Shown: piece by piece, positions 42,559 through 53,509 of the stretch
Position numbering within the stretch: the first letter of the stretch is position 1
Layout of the letters: each line of letters opens with the position of its first letter
Origin: Sphaerisporangium krabiense
GTDB lineage: Bacteria > Actinomycetota > Actinomycetes > Streptosporangiales > Streptosporangiaceae
Direction: 5' to 3'
NCBI RefSeq assembly: GCF_014200435.1
Contig: NZ_JACHBR010000001.1
Coordinates: forward strand, 5,026,001 to 5,090,000
Length of the DNA stretch: 64,000 bases
Position numbers and translations under genes: made by a program
The notes under the pieces: model-generated
Seen by the model: only the letters and a program-made list of their open reading frames with translations
The model's database searches: none
Told to the model about the DNA's origin: nothing

Positions 42559-43503
42559 AGGCGCTCCGCTCTCTTGGAGGACGGGAAACGATATGAGCGC
42601 CCTGATGAAGCCAGGCCGTGAGCTGGACGGTCAAGGTCCACGCAGCGTGACGGCACGGCTGTTCGAACATAGGATCGAATGACTGGATGGAGGCCGTCTG
42701 TCTACGTGCGCCTCGCACAGGGGACGGATTTCGTGACGGTGCGTGTCCGTGACGGTGCGTCAAACGCGCAGGTCGCGTGTGACGGTATGTTGCCGAACTG
42801 TAATGTAAATGGCGGGGCTACGGCCATCTCAAAAGCGGCTGAAAAGGTCGTGAAAACGAATCCGACCTCCAGTGGAACGTCATTCTTGGATGGTCGGGTG
42901 ATTTCTTGATGACGTTGGCCTCGATCGGCGGCGGCGTCGTGGGGGCGGATTGTCGCTTTCCGGATTCGCCGTGTTCATCGCCATATCGGCGCTTCATAGC
43001 ATCGCGTGTTACGGCCGCGATGAAACCTGCCACCTCGGCCGATGCCGACATATCCGCGTAATCGCGCACATTTGTCGACGTGTGGCCCATCATTCGGTCA
43101 CGAATGATCGATGGCCCTGGCTCGGCCGAGAATCCTGTTCGGTTACGGCGAAGGTCCCCGTGGTCACGAAGAGAAGTGGCGCGCAGTACCGTGCGTGTGA
43201 TCGGTAACGCCGCCGGCGCCGGGAGAATCGCATTCCGTGAGCGACTTCATGCTTTCGCGTGACAACGCTGATCCGTGAATTCGACGACATCGATTACCGT
43301 ACGTGAGGACGGTGCCGGTGTGGCGCGGCCTGGCCGTGCTGGTCGGTGCGCTCGCGTAGCGTGCGCGATCGCGGCCTGTTCCCGGTCTTCGGCCGGGTCC
43401 CTACGCCGCCGGACGGCGGGTGGGCCGCGTCGGCCGATGAGTTCTGCACGGTGCCGGTGTCATGACAGGGGGAGAAACGCAACGACCTCGACGGAGGTGG
43501 ACC
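42559..43503. other. 945-base low-GC gap upstream of the RHS gene
   Basis: This gap lies between the divergent starts of the RHS toxin and the DHFR-like gene. Base composition drops between about 42760 and 43250. A 29-codon frame at 42594 (starting MSALMKPGRELDG) has a GGAGG upstream but is otherwise unsupported. The minus strand holds a probable integrase remnant (separate entry). The promoters of both flanking genes must lie here. Confidence 0.5.
42818..43093 (-). pseudogene. Possible tyrosine-recombinase C-terminal remnant
   Basis: The frame begins RMMGHTSTNVRDYADMSASAEV, which resembles the GH-(S/T)-x(n)-Y end of phage-type integrases, where the His of the GHTS box and the final Tyr are catalytic. 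Only the last 90 residues can be read, and upstream in-frame sequence does not give the Arg-rich HxxR box, so the gene is at best a fragment. The surrounding DNA is lower in G/C. The similarity is short; it could be coincidental. Confidence 0.35.
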
Positions 43504-44046
43504 ATGTCCAAGATGCTCTACTCGGCCGCCATGTCGGTGGACGGCTTCATCGCCGGTCCCGGCGGTGACATGTCCTGGCTTACCGGGTACCTCGGGCCGA
43601 ACCCCCTGGTGCCCGAACTCATCGCGAGCATCGGTGCGCTCCTGGTGGGGAATCGCACCTTCCGCGGCGATGACCCGCACCGCGGCACGCCCGCGGAGGG
43701 CAAGGCGTTCGGGGGCGGGTGGAGTGGGCCGCAGTTCGTGCTCACCCACAATCCGCCCGCGACGCCCGTGCGGGACGTCACCTTCGTGACCGATCTCGGC
43801 GACGCGGTGAGCAGGGCCAAGGCGGCGGCAGGCGGGAAGTACGTCAACATCATCGGCGCGGATGTCGCTCGCCAGTGCCTGGAGGCGGGCGTTCTGGACG
43901 AGGTGCTGGTGATGGTCGTGCCGGTCATGCTGGGCGACGGCGTACGCCTCTTCGACCATCCGGGCGGCGCCACGGTCGGGCTCGAACGCGTCGGCGTGAG
44001 CGAGGGATCGCCGGCGACGAACCTGTGGTATCGCGTGGCCGGGTGA
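43504..44046 (+). CDS. DHFR-fold (RibD C-terminal-like) reductase family protein
   Basis: This is a 180-residue protein starting MSKMLYSAAMSVDGFIAGPGGDMSW, the usual opening of the dihydrofolate-reductase-like YyaP/RibD_C family. It continues LLVGNRTF, YVNIIGADVARQCLEAGVLDEVLVMVVPVMLGDGVRLFD, where GADVARQCLEAG and the VPVxLGxGxxLF box match the family. Ribosome site GGAGGTGG precedes ATG 43504. The physiological substrate is unknown; these are NAD(P)H-dependent reductases of poorly defined role. Confidence 0.85.
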   Translation: MSKMLYSAAMSVDGFIAGPGGDMSWLTGYLGPNPLVPELIASIGALLVGNRTFRGDDPHRGTPAEGKAFGGGWSGPQFVLTHNPPATPVRDVTFVTDLGDAVSRAKAAAGGKYVNIIGADVARQCLEAGVLDEVLVMVVPVMLGDGVRLFDHPGGATVGLERVGVSEGSPATNLWYRVAG

Positions 44047-44057
44047 GGACATGACGA

Positions 44058-44086
44058 AACGCCGCGTCCGTGACGGGCGCGGCGTT
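44058..44086. terminator. Bidirectional terminator between DHFR-like gene and rpsT
   Basis: Arms AACGCCGCG (44058-44066) and CGCGGCGTT (44078-44086) pair perfectly around an 11-base loop, with a few further internal pairs, in the 64-base interval of two convergent genes. Confidence 0.75.
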
Positions 44087-44110
44087 CGCGTGAACTCGGG
44101 GCTGCCGGTC

Positions 44111-44383
44111 CTACTTGGCGGCCTGCAGCGCGGCGGCGCGCTTGGCGATGGCCGACTTGCGGTTGGCCGCCTGGTTCTTGTGAATGACGCCCTTGCTGGC
44201 GGCCTTGTCGAGCTGGCGGGCGGCGGCGCGCATGAACGCGGCGGCCTCCTCCGCGTTGCCCTGGTCGGCGGCCTCGCGGAACTTGCGGACTGCCGTCTTG
44301 AGGGACGACTTGACGGCCTTGTTACGCAGCCGGGCCTTCTCGTTCTGCCGGTTGCGCTTGATCTGGGACTTGATGTTCGCCAC
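44111..44383 (-). CDS. rpsT: 30S ribosomal protein S20
   Basis: This is a 90-residue basic protein, the usual S20 size. It starts [30 protein letters not shown] (initiator GTG) and has the characteristic [18 protein letters not shown] near the C-terminus. S20 binds the 5' domain of 16S rRNA during 30S assembly. The GTG at 44383 matches the family N-terminus exactly; a longer open frame upstream is not conserved. It is divergent from lepA. Confidence 0.97.
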   Translation of the reverse strand: MANIKSQIKRNRQNEKARLRNKAVKSSLKTAVRKFREAADQGNAEEAAAFMRAAARQLDKAASKGVIHKNQAANRKSAIAKRAAALQAAK

Positions 44384-44741
44384 GAAGAAGCCTCGGTGAA
44401 AGTCGGTCGGATTGGTGGACGCGCGGGCAGAGAGGGCGCGCCACACGCAGAGGAACAGGCTACCAACATGCCGAGTGAGCCCTCAAATCAACGACCCGAG
44501 AGACCGTGGCACACACCTGCGCCGTCCATCTTAACCCGGCGACGAGCTTGTCGCTCTTGGTGCCCGGTAAACTGGGGGGAAGAGCGCGGCCCCGGCGCCC
44601 CGGCGATGCGACGCCGGTGTGCGAACCGCGCTGCTCTGCTGTCCGGGGTGACGCCTCCCGGGGACGACCCGGCGCGTCACGACGGACACCGGCTGGCCCG
44701 CCAGCCGCCCGATCATCGTCTACCTGCCGAAACGGACCCCG
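44384..44741. promoter_or_regulatory. Divergent rpsT/lepA control region
   Basis: This 358-base gap must contain promoters for rpsT (minus) and lepA (plus). A TAAACT sequence near 44566 is a possible -10 element for lepA, but the -35 spacing does not fit well. No further gene is visible. Confidence 0.4.
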
Positions 44742-46571
<1,830 letters not shown>

Positions 46572-46575
46572 TCCC

Positions 46576-47793
46576 GTGCCTTCCGCGCTCCTGGACGGCG
46601 ATCCGGTCCCCGCGTCGGGGGCGCTGCCCGGCAGCGCCCGCGAGGGGCTCGGCACGCGCCCGTTCGGCTTCTACGTGCACGTGCCGTTCTGCGTCACGCG
46701 CTGCGGCTACTGCGACTTCAACACCTACACCGCCGCCGAGCTCGGCCCCGGCGCCTCGCGCGCCGACTACGCCGCCACGGCCGTCGAGGAGGTGCGGCTG
46801 GCCCGCCGCGTGCTCGGCGACGCCGACCTGCCCGTCCGCACCGTGTTCTTCGGCGGGGGCACGCCCACCCTGCTCTCCGCCGGGGACCTGACGCGGGTGC
46901 TGCGCGCGATCGGCGAGGAGTTCGGGCTCGCCCCGGACGCCGAGGTCACCACCGAGGCCAACCCCGAGTCGGTCGATCCCGCCTCGCTGGAGGCGTTGCG
47001 CGCCGGGGGCTTCAACCGGATCAGCTTCGGCATGCAGAGCGCGCGCGAGCACGTCCTGGCCGTCCTCGACCGCCGCCACACCCCCGGCCGTCCCGCCGAG
47101 GCCGTCCGCGAGGCGCGCGCCGCCGGGTTCGCGCACGTCAACCTGGACCTGATCTACGGCACTCCCGGTGAGAGCGACGACGACTGGCGGGCCTCGCTGG
47201 CCGCCGCGATCGAGGCCGGCCCCGACCACGTCTCGGCGTACTCGCTGATCGTGGAGGACGGCACCCGCCTCGCCGCCCGGATCCGCAGGGGCGAGCTGCC
47301 CATGCCGGACGACGACGTGGCCGCCGACCGCTACCTGGTCGCCGACGCGATGCTCGCGGCGGCCGGTTTCTCCTGGTACGAGGTCTCCAACTGGGCGACC
47401 TCCGGGCCCGCCCGCTGCCGCCACAACCTGCTGTACTGGACCGGCGGCGACTGGTGGGGCGTCGGCCCCGGCGCGCACGGCCATGTCGGCGGCACGCGCT
47501 GGTGGAACGTCAAGCACCCCGCCGCGTACGCCGCGCGCCTGGCCGAGGGACGTTCCCCGGCCCACGCCCGCGAGGTGCTGACCCCCGAGGACCGGTACGT
47601 CGAGCGGCTGATGCTGGAGCTGCGGCTGGACTCGGGCTTCCCCGTGGCCGAGATCGGCCCGGACGCCCGCACGACCCTCGCCCGCGCGCTCGGCGACGGC
47701 CTGCTCGACCCGGGGCCGTTCCGCGCGGGCCGTGCCGTCCTCACCCTGAAGGGCCGCCTGCTCGCCGACGCGCTGATCCGCGACCTGGCCTGA
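46576..47793 (+). CDS. hemW: HemW heme chaperone (radical SAM, coproporphyrinogen III oxidase-like)
   Basis: This is a 405-residue protein. FYVHVPFCVTRCGYCDFNTYT holds the CxxxCxxC cluster plus the fourth Cys often seen in HemW. FFGGGTPTLL, TTEANPES, GFNRISFGMQSAREHVLAVLDRRH, LDLIYGTPGESDDDW and the C-terminal HemN_C domain (PARCRHNLLYWTGGDWWGVGPGAHGHV, EDRYVERLMLELRL) are all present. It follows lepA as in most bacteria. It converges with the DUF3097 gene with 12 bases between stops. Confidence 0.95.
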   Translation: MPSALLDGDPVPASGALPGSAREGLGTRPFGFYVHVPFCVTRCGYCDFNTYTAAELGPGASRADYAATAVEEVRLARRVLGDADLPVRTVFFGGGTPTLLSAGDLTRVLRAIGEEFGLAPDAEVTTEANPESVDPASLEALRAGGFNRISFGMQSAREHVLAVLDRRHTPGRPAEAVREARAAGFAHVNLDLIYGTPGESDDDWRASLAAAIEAGPDHVSAYSLIVEDGTRLAARIRRGELPMPDDDVAADRYLVADAMLAAAGFSWYEVSNWATSGPARCRHNLLYWTGGDWWGVGPGAHGHVGGTRWWNVKHPAAYAARLAEGRSPAHAREVLTPEDRYVERLMLELRLDSGFPVAEIGPDARTTLARALGDGLLDPGPFRAGRAVLTLKGRLLADALIRDLA

Positions 47794-47805
47794 GCCGGGC
47801 GAGGG

Positions 47806-48627
47806 TCAGGAGGCGTCCTCGGCGGTCACGAAGTCGATCAGTTCCTCGACCCGGCCGAGCAACTCGGGTTCCAGGTCGGCGTAGCCGCGCACGGAGCCCA
47901 GGATGCGCCGCCAGGCGTCCGCGGGCTCGCCGCGCCAGCCGAGGGCGGCGATCACGCCCTCCTTCCAGGGGACGCCGCGCGGCACCTGCGGCCAGGCGGG
48001 GATGCCGACCGCCGAGGGCTTGACGGCCTGCCAGACGTCCACGAACGGGTGGCCCACGACGAGCACGTGCGGCGAGGTGACCTCGGCGGCGATGCGGCTC
48101 TCCTTGGACCCGGCCACCAGGTGGTCCACCAGCACCCCGAGGCGGCGCCCGGGGCCGGGGCCGAACTCCTCGACGATCGCCGGCAGGTCGTCCACCCCTT
48201 CGAGGTACTCGACGACGACGCCCTCCACGCGCAGGTCGTGGCCCCAGATCTTCTCGACCAGGGACGCGTCGTGGAGGCCCTCGACGTAGATCCGGCTCTC
48301 CTTGGCGACCCGCGCCCGCAGCCCGGCGACCGCGATCGACCCGGACGCGCTGCGCGCCGGGCCGGACGGGGCGGAGGGCGCCGGGCGCACCAGCGTGACC
48401 GGCTTGCCCTCCAGCAGGAAGGCCGCGGGGGCGAGCGGGAACAGCCGCCGCCGCCCGAAGCGGTCCTCCAGCGTCACGGCCTCCTTGTCGCAGGCCACGA
48501 CGGCGCCGCAGAAGCCGCCGCCGGCGTCCTCGACCACGAGGCCGGGTTCGGCGGGCACCTGGGGGATCTTCCCCCGCAGGGGCCTGCGCCAGTCGCCGGC
48601 GAGCACGTCACGTCCGTAGTCCCGCAT
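47806..48627 (-). CDS. DUF3097 family protein
   Basis: This is a 273-residue cytoplasmic protein. It begins MRDYGRDVLAGDWRR and contains ESRIYVEGLHDASLVEKIWGHDLRVEGVVVEYLEGVDDLP and DHLVAGSKESRIAAEV, the conserved core of the actinobacterial DUF3097 family, whose central part resembles a Toprim-like fold (acidic E-G-x-x-D). ATG 48627 matches the family start; the frame stays open well upstream. Its function is unknown. Confidence 0.88.
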   Translation of the reverse strand: MRDYGRDVLAGDWRRPLRGKIPQVPAEPGLVVEDAGGGFCGAVVACDKEAVTLEDRFGRRRLFPLAPAAFLLEGKPVTLVRPAPSAPSGPARSASGSIAVAGLRARVAKESRIYVEGLHDASLVEKIWGHDLRVEGVVVEYLEGVDDLPAIVEEFGPGPGRRLGVLVDHLVAGSKESRIAAEVTSPHVLVVGHPFVDVWQAVKPSAVGIPAWPQVPRGVPWKEGVIAALGWRGEPADAWRRILGSVRGYADLEPELLGRVEELIDFVTAEDAS

Positions 48628-48647
48628 AACCGGGCACGCTAGCAAAA

Positions 48648-49568
48648 TCAGACCCGCGGATGGGGCCCCTGGGGCGCCTGCGGCCACGCGCCGCGTGTCT
48701 CGGCCGTGCGGGCGGCGCGGGCACGGCGGCGCCGGACGACGATCACGATCGTGACGATCGACGCGAACAGGAAGCCCGCGAGGGGGATCAGGAACAGGTA
48801 CGCCGCACCCTTGGCGAAGTCGCCGGCGCCGGCGGTCAGGCGCTTGCCGATCCCGAAGAGGACCTTCCCGCCCTGGGACTCGCAGCCGATCTGGTAGGTG
48901 CCGGCGGCGGGCACGGAGATGTCGAACATGCCCTCCCAGGTGCGCCCGTTCGCGGTGATCGTCTGGCGGACGGACGTCGGGGTGAGCTTCACGGGCCGGC
49001 CCGCGACGTCCTGGGCGAGACAGGTCACGTTGGTCGGCCCGGACGCCGAGGCGTACAGGACGGGCTGGTCCAGCGGGTTCAGGGGAGCGGACACCTTGCC
49101 GCCGCTCTGGAAGACGTGGGTCGGGGCGATCTGCTCGACGGCGCCCACGAAGCCGCTGAAACCCGTCCAGACGCCTACGACGACGCTGACGAGGAAGACC
49201 AGCCAGGCGAGCGGGATCCAGCGCCTGCGGGGACGCAGCGGCGCCGCGGAGCGCGGGACGCCCGGGGCGCCGTACGCCGGGCCGCCGGGCGGCGGTCCCG
49301 GCACGGGGCCGCCCTGGGGTGGCACGGCGGACGGCCCGGGACGTCCGCCGGGGCCGGCGGGTCCCGGGCCTCGCGGTGGGCCGCCGGGCGGCGGGACCGT
49401 GGGGCCGCCCGCCGGGGGAGGGCCGTACGCGGGGCCGCCGGGGACGGGACCTCCGTGCGGACGGGGGGCGCCGGGCGGGGGAACAGGGGGCGGGCCGTGG
49501 TGTTCCGGGGTGCCCTGGCGCGGGATCCGGGGTGCCGGGCCGCCCGGACCTGGCTCGTTCTCGGTCAT
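48648..49568 (-). CDS. Proline-rich two-helix membrane protein
   Basis: This is a 306-residue protein. Residues 1-115 are almost only Pro, Gly and Ala. A first membrane helix (WIPLAWLVFLVSVVVGVWTGFSGF, about 117-140) leads into an extracytoplasmic beta-like domain of about 110 residues, with cysteines in VTCLAQ and IGCES. A second helix (YLFLIPLAGFLFASIVTIVIVV) precedes a basic tail. ATG 49568 (MTENEPGPGG) was preferred to an earlier in-frame start. I do not recognise a family; membrane proteins of this layout are common in actinomycetes. Confidence 0.7.
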   Translation of the reverse strand: MTENEPGPGGPAPRIPRQGTPEHHGPPPVPPPGAPRPHGGPVPGGPAYGPPPAGGPTVPPPGGPPRGPGPAGPGGRPGPSAVPPQGGPVPGPPPGGPAYGAPGVPRSAAPLRPRRRWIPLAWLVFLVSVVVGVWTGFSGFVGAVEQIAPTHVFQSGGKVSAPLNPLDQPVLYASASGPTNVTCLAQDVAGRPVKLTPTSVRQTITANGRTWEGMFDISVPAAGTYQIGCESQGGKVLFGIGKRLTAGAGDFAKGAAYLFLIPLAGFLFASIVTIVIVVRRRRARAARTAETRGAWPQAPQGPHPRV

Positions 49569-49677
49569 GATCCCAGTGTGGACGACGGGTCTTGTCATCA
49601 GATAGCAAGTGGCTTGTCACTGACCGGGTGAGGTCGTGCCGACGAGTTATCGCACGCCGACGGCCGGGGCCGTACAC

Positions 49678-49704
49678 TTGGCACTCAGGAACACAGAGTG
49701 CCAG
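49678..49704 (+). promoter_or_regulatory. CIRCE operator upstream of hrcA
   Basis: TTGGCACTC-N9-GAGTGCCAG is a 9-bp inverted repeat with the exact 9-base spacer of the CIRCE element (consensus TTAGCACTC-N9-GAGTGCTAA), 36 bases before the hrcA start. HrcA binds it, so hrcA-dnaJ is autoregulated by heat stress. Confidence 0.92.
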
Positions 49705-49740
49705 CCAGCTGTTCACGCAGGCACGATCGCGAGGCAGGAG

Positions 49741-50760
49741 GTGAGCACGTTGCTCGACGACCGTAAGCTGGCCGTCCTGCGCGCCGTTGTCGAAGATTAC
49801 GTGTCCACCAACGAGCCGGTCGGGTCAAAGGCGTTGGCCGAGCGCCACAATCTGGGCGTCTCCCCGGCCACCGTCCGCAACGACATGGCCGTGCTCGAAG
49901 AGCAGGGGTACATCACGCAGCCGCACACCAGCGCGGGCCGCGTGCCGACCGACAAGGGTTACCGGCTGTTCGTCGACAAGCTGTCCCAGATCAAACCGAT
50001 GTCGGCGGCGGAACGCCGGGCGATCGAGACGTTCCTCGCCGGCGCCGTCGACCTCGACGACGTCGTCACGCGCACGGTCCGGCTGCTCGCCCAGCTCACC
50101 CGTCAGGTCGCGGTGGTCCAGTACCCTTCGCTGACCCGCTCGACGGTGCGTCATGTCGAGTTGGTGCCGCTCGCCGAGCGGCGCATCATGCTGGTGCTGA
50201 TCACCAACACCGGCCGGGTGGAGCAGCGTGTCGTCGATCTTCCCGAGGGCGTGGCGGACGATCGCATCGCGCATCTGCGGGCGCTGCTGAACGCCTCGCT
50301 GGACGGGTGCGGGCTCAGCCGCGTGCCCGACACGGTCGCCGATCTCCCCGAGCGGCTTCCCGAGGAAGAGCGACCGGCGGCGGCCACTATCCTTTCGGTG
50401 TTGCTGGAGACTCTGGTCGACCGCCACGAGGAGAAGATCATCTTCGCCGGGGCGGCCAACCTCGCGGGCGACTTCACCGTGGGCCTGCGCGATGTTCTCG
50501 AAGCCCTGGAGGAGCAGGTCGTGCTCATGCGGCTGCTCGGCGAGGCGGACGAACATTCCGCGCTTATGGTGCGCATCGGTTCGGAGAACCCGTACTCGGG
50601 TCTTCACGGCACCTCGATCGTCGCCGCAGGATACGGTTCGGGCGACAACGAACTGGCTCGGCTCGGAGTGCTGGGCCCGACGCGAATGGACTACCCGGTG
50701 ACTATGGGAGCGGTGCGCGCGGTGGCGCGCTATGTCGGCCAGATCCTGGCGGGGTCCTAG
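49741..50760 (+). CDS. hrcA: Heat-inducible transcription repressor HrcA
   Basis: This is a 339-residue protein. The N-terminal winged helix ([71 protein letters not shown]) and the C-terminal GAF-like/insertion domain ([27 protein letters not shown]) are complete. GTG 49741 follows AGGAGGT. It represses the dnaJ operon through the CIRCE site upstream. dnaJ starts on the next base after its stop. Confidence 0.96.
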   Translation: MSTLLDDRKLAVLRAVVEDYVSTNEPVGSKALAERHNLGVSPATVRNDMAVLEEQGYITQPHTSAGRVPTDKGYRLFVDKLSQIKPMSAAERRAIETFLAGAVDLDDVVTRTVRLLAQLTRQVAVVQYPSLTRSTVRHVELVPLAERRIMLVLITNTGRVEQRVVDLPEGVADDRIAHLRALLNASLDGCGLSRVPDTVADLPERLPEEERPAAATILSVLLETLVDRHEEKIIFAGAANLAGDFTVGLRDVLEALEEQVVLMRLLGEADEHSALMVRIGSENPYSGLHGTSIVAAGYGSGDNELARLGVLGPTRMDYPVTMGAVRAVARYVGQILAGS

Positions 50761-51897
50761 GTGGCCCGCGACTATTACGGCATCCTCGGGGTCCGCCGTG
50801 ACGCCAGCCAGGACGAGATCAAGAAGGCGTACCGCCGGCTCGCCCGCGAGCTGCACCCCGACGTCAACCCCGACCCGGAGACGCAGGAGCGTTTCAAGGA
50901 GATCAACCAGGCGTACGAGGTCCTGTCGGACCCGAACAAGCGCCAGATGTTCGATCTCGGCGCCGACCCGATGGGCGGGGCAGCGGGCGCGGGCGCCGCG
51001 GGCTTCGGCGCGGGTTTCCCGTTCAGCGACATCATGGACGCCTTCTTCGGCGGGGCCGGCGCCGCGCGCGGCGGGCCGCGGTCCCGGGCCAGGCGCGGGC
51101 GCAACGCGACCATCCGCGTCGAGCTGGACCTGTCGGAGTCCGCGTTCGGCACCACGCGCGAGCTGGTCGTCGACACCGCCGTGGTGTGCGGGGTCTGCAC
51201 GGGATCCGGCGCCGCGCCGGGCACCCACCCCGACACCTGCGACATGTGCCACGGCCGCGGCGAGGTCTCGCAGGTCACCCGGTCGTTCCTCGGCCAGGTG
51301 ATGACCTCGCGGCCGTGCCCGCAGTGCGGCGGCTTCGGCTCGATCATCTCCCACCCCTGCCAGGAGTGCTCCGGCGACGGCCGGGTGCGCACCCGCCGCA
51401 CGATCAAGGTGCGCATCCCCGCCGGCGTCGAGGACGGCACCCACATCCAGCTCGCCGGCGAGGGCGAGGTCGGTCCCGGCGGCGGCCCGCCCGGCGACCT
51501 GTTCCTGGAGATCGTCGAGCGTCCGCACTCCATCTTCGAGCGCCGCGGCGACGACCTGCACTGCACCGTGCAGATCCCCATGACGGCCGCCGCCCTCGGC
51601 ACGATCCTCACGGTGGAGACCCTGGACGGCGCCGAGGAGATCGACGTGCGCCCCGGCACCCAGTCCGGGCAGGTCATCCCCCTCTACAGCCGGGGCATCC
51701 AGCGGCTCAACGAGACGGGCAGGGGTGACCTGCTGATCCACGTCAACGTGGAGACCCCCCACCGGCTCGACCCGGCGCAGGAGGAACTGCTCAAGGAGCT
51801 GGCCAAGCTGCGCGGCGAGGAGCGCCCGCCCGGCAAGTTCGCGCCCGGGCAGCAGGGCTTCTTCTCCCGGCTCAGGGACGCCTTCAACGGCCGCTGA
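50761..51897 (+). CDS. dnaJ: Molecular chaperone DnaJ
   Basis: This is a 378-residue co-chaperone. The J domain contains the HPD triad (LARELHPDVNPD, residues 33-35 region), followed by a short Gly/Phe-rich stretch. Four zinc motifs are present: CGVCTGSG, CDMCHGRG, CPQCGGFG and CQECSGDG. C-terminal substrate-binding domains complete it. GTG start directly abuts the hrcA stop. This is the HrcA-regulated DnaJ (DnaJ2-type) of actinobacteria, distinct from the one in the dnaK operon. Confidence 0.96.
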   Translation: MARDYYGILGVRRDASQDEIKKAYRRLARELHPDVNPDPETQERFKEINQAYEVLSDPNKRQMFDLGADPMGGAAGAGAAGFGAGFPFSDIMDAFFGGAGAARGGPRSRARRGRNATIRVELDLSESAFGTTRELVVDTAVVCGVCTGSGAAPGTHPDTCDMCHGRGEVSQVTRSFLGQVMTSRPCPQCGGFGSIISHPCQECSGDGRVRTRRTIKVRIPAGVEDGTHIQLAGEGEVGPGGGPPGDLFLEIVERPHSIFERRGDDLHCTVQIPMTAAALGTILTVETLDGAEEIDVRPGTQSGQVIPLYSRGIQRLNETGRGDLLIHVNVETPHRLDPAQEELLKELAKLRGEERPPGKFAPGQQGFFSRLRDAFNGR

Positions 51898-51960
51898 CGC
51901 GGGCCCGGTCCTGCCGGGTCCCGTGGCGTCGTGGGCGGCGCCCGGCACTAAGGTTTGCGG

Positions 51961-52695
51961 GTGAGCGTCCCCGTGTTCCTCGCCGGCGACCTGTCCGGCG
52001 ACGAGATCCTCCTGTCCGGCCCCGAGGGGCGGCACGCCGCGACCGTCCGCAGGCTGCGCGCCGGGGAGCGCGTCGACCTCACCGACGGCAGGGGCGCGGT
52101 CGCCGAGTGCGCCGTGGAGTCCGCCGGCAAGGACGCGCTGCGGCTGCGGGTGCTCGGCCGGTACGACGTCCCCGCGCCCGCGCCGCGCCTGGTCGTCGTG
52201 CAGGGCCTGCCCAAGGGCGACCGGGGCGAGCTGGCCGTCGAGATGATGACCGAGGCCGGGGTGGACGTCATCGTGCCGTGGGCCGCGGCGCGCTGCGTGA
52301 CGCAGTGGAAGGGCGAGCGCGCGGGCAAGGCGCTGGCCCGCTGGAGGTCGGCGGCCAGGGAGGCGGGCAAGCAGGCCAGGCGCTTCCACCTGCCCGAGAT
52401 CGCCGAGCAGGCCACGACCGCGGAGGTCGCGCGGCTGATCGAGGACGCCTCGGCCGCCGCGGTGCTGCACGAGGAGGCCGCCGAGCCGCTGTCCCGGCTG
52501 CCGGTGCCGTCGGCGGAGGACGGCGGCGACATCGTGATCGTCGTCGGGCCCGAGGGCGGCGTCACCGACGACGAGATCGCCGCGTTCCGGGAGGCCGGGG
52601 CCACCGCGGCGCTGCTCGGGCCGACCGTCCTGCGCACCTCGACGGCCGGGGTGGCCGCGGCGGCCGTGCTGCTGGCCCGCACCGGCCGCTGGTAG
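51961..52695 (+). CDS. rsmE: 16S rRNA (uracil1498-N3)-methyltransferase RsmE
   Basis: This is a 244-residue SPOUT methyltransferase. An N-terminal PUA-like domain (SGPEGRHAATVRRLRAGERVDLTDGRG) is followed by LVVVQGLPKGDRGELAVEMMTEAGVDVIVPW and the C-terminal knot with IVIVVGPEGGVTDDEIAAFREAG and LGPTVLRTSTAGVAA, which binds S-adenosylmethionine. GTG 51961. It follows dnaJ by 63 bases, as in most actinobacteria. Confidence 0.95.
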   Translation: MSVPVFLAGDLSGDEILLSGPEGRHAATVRRLRAGERVDLTDGRGAVAECAVESAGKDALRLRVLGRYDVPAPAPRLVVVQGLPKGDRGELAVEMMTEAGVDVIVPWAAARCVTQWKGERAGKALARWRSAAREAGKQARRFHLPEIAEQATTAEVARLIEDASAAAVLHEEAAEPLSRLPVPSAEDGGDIVIVVGPEGGVTDDEIAAFREAGATAALLGPTVLRTSTAGVAAAAVLLARTGRW

Positions 52696-52706
52696 ACACG
52701 AAAGCG

Positions 52707-52770
52707 CGAAGGCCCGCAGGCGCCTCTCTACGGCCCCTCAGGGTCGCCGGGAGGCGCGTGCGGGCCTTCG
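52707..52770. terminator. Bidirectional terminator after rsmE
   Basis: CGAAGGCCCGC-AGGCGCCTC at 52707 pairs with the complementary arm ending GCGGGCCTTCG at 52770, with one mismatch region and a loop of about 20 bases, between convergent rsmE and the anti-sigma-like gene. Confidence 0.8.
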
Positions 52771-52771
52771 A

Positions 52772-53509
52772 TCAGCTCTGCAGCGTCTCCGACGTGAGCG
52801 TCCCGGTGGAGCCCTCCGCCGTCATCTGCGGGGTGGCGGAGGGAGGGACGCTCGCCGTCGGGGCCGGCGTGCACGAGTGGCAGGTCTCCGGTGTCGTGGT
52901 CGCCGTCGGCGTGGGCGGCGGCACCCGGGTCGCGGTGGGCGTCGGGCTCGGCGTGGGCTTGCGCGACGGCCCCGGCCGGGTGGTCTCCTCGGGAGACCCG
53001 CCGGTCGGCGCGGGGGAGGCGCAGGGGCCCGCCGACTCCAGGGCGCCCGGCTCGGCCGGGGACGGAACCGCCGTCGGGCACTCCGAGCCCGGCGTGGGCG
53101 ACGGCGTCGGCTTGGCCGTGGGAGACGGCCCCGCCGAGGTCGTCGCGCCCGGCACCGCGCGCTGCGTGCCGGTCACGGGCTGGCGGCTCGGATTGATCCA
53201 GGGCCTGCGCGTGCTCGACTCGTCGGGCGGGTCGGTGTTGTACTCGACCTGCACGATGGGGTGCTGGTCGGGGGTGAACTGCTCGCGCAGGTTGGGCACG
53301 AGCATCACCACGGTGGCGGCGACCAGGACCGCGCCCAGCGCCGACGCGCCGGCCCGCCACCAGAAGACGCCTCGCAGGCCGCGCGTGCCGCGCTGCTCGA
53401 TGCGGGTGCGAATGATCTCCAGTCCGTCCGCGGACGGGACGACAGACTCCGCCTCCGCGCGCAAGACACGGCGCAAGATATCGCCGGACTCGTCGGGGGC
53501 CTCGGTCAT
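52772..53509 (-). CDS. Membrane partner (putative anti-sigma factor) of the ECF sigma factor
   Basis: This is a 245-residue protein. A short acidic cytoplasmic part (MTEAPDESGDILRRVLRAEAESVVPS) is followed by a single membrane helix (SALGAVLVAATVVMLV, about 56-71). A long Pro/Thr/Ser-rich outer region contains TPETCHSCTPAPT with a CxxC pair. It overlaps the sigma factor stop by 4 bases (ATGA). No zinc-binding anti-sigma motif (HxxxCxxC) is present, so the anti-sigma role is inferred from position and topology. The CHSC pair outside the membrane could be redox-responsive. Confidence 0.65.
   Translation of the reverse strand: MTEAPDESGDILRRVLRAEAESVVPSADGLEIIRTRIEQRGTRGLRGVFWWRAGASALGAVLVAATVVMLVPNLREQFTPDQHPIVQVEYNTDPPDESSTRRPWINPSRQPVTGTQRAVPGATTSAGPSPTAKPTPSPTPGSECPTAVPSPAEPGALESAGPCASPAPTGGSPEETTRPGPSRKPTPSPTPTATRVPPPTPTATTTPETCHSCTPAPTASVPPSATPQMTAEGSTGTLTSETLQS

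Noticed and set aside
42679..42909. 76-codon plus-strand frame in the gap upstream of the RHS gene
   Set aside because: No ribosome site, no domain and atypical codon use for the genome.
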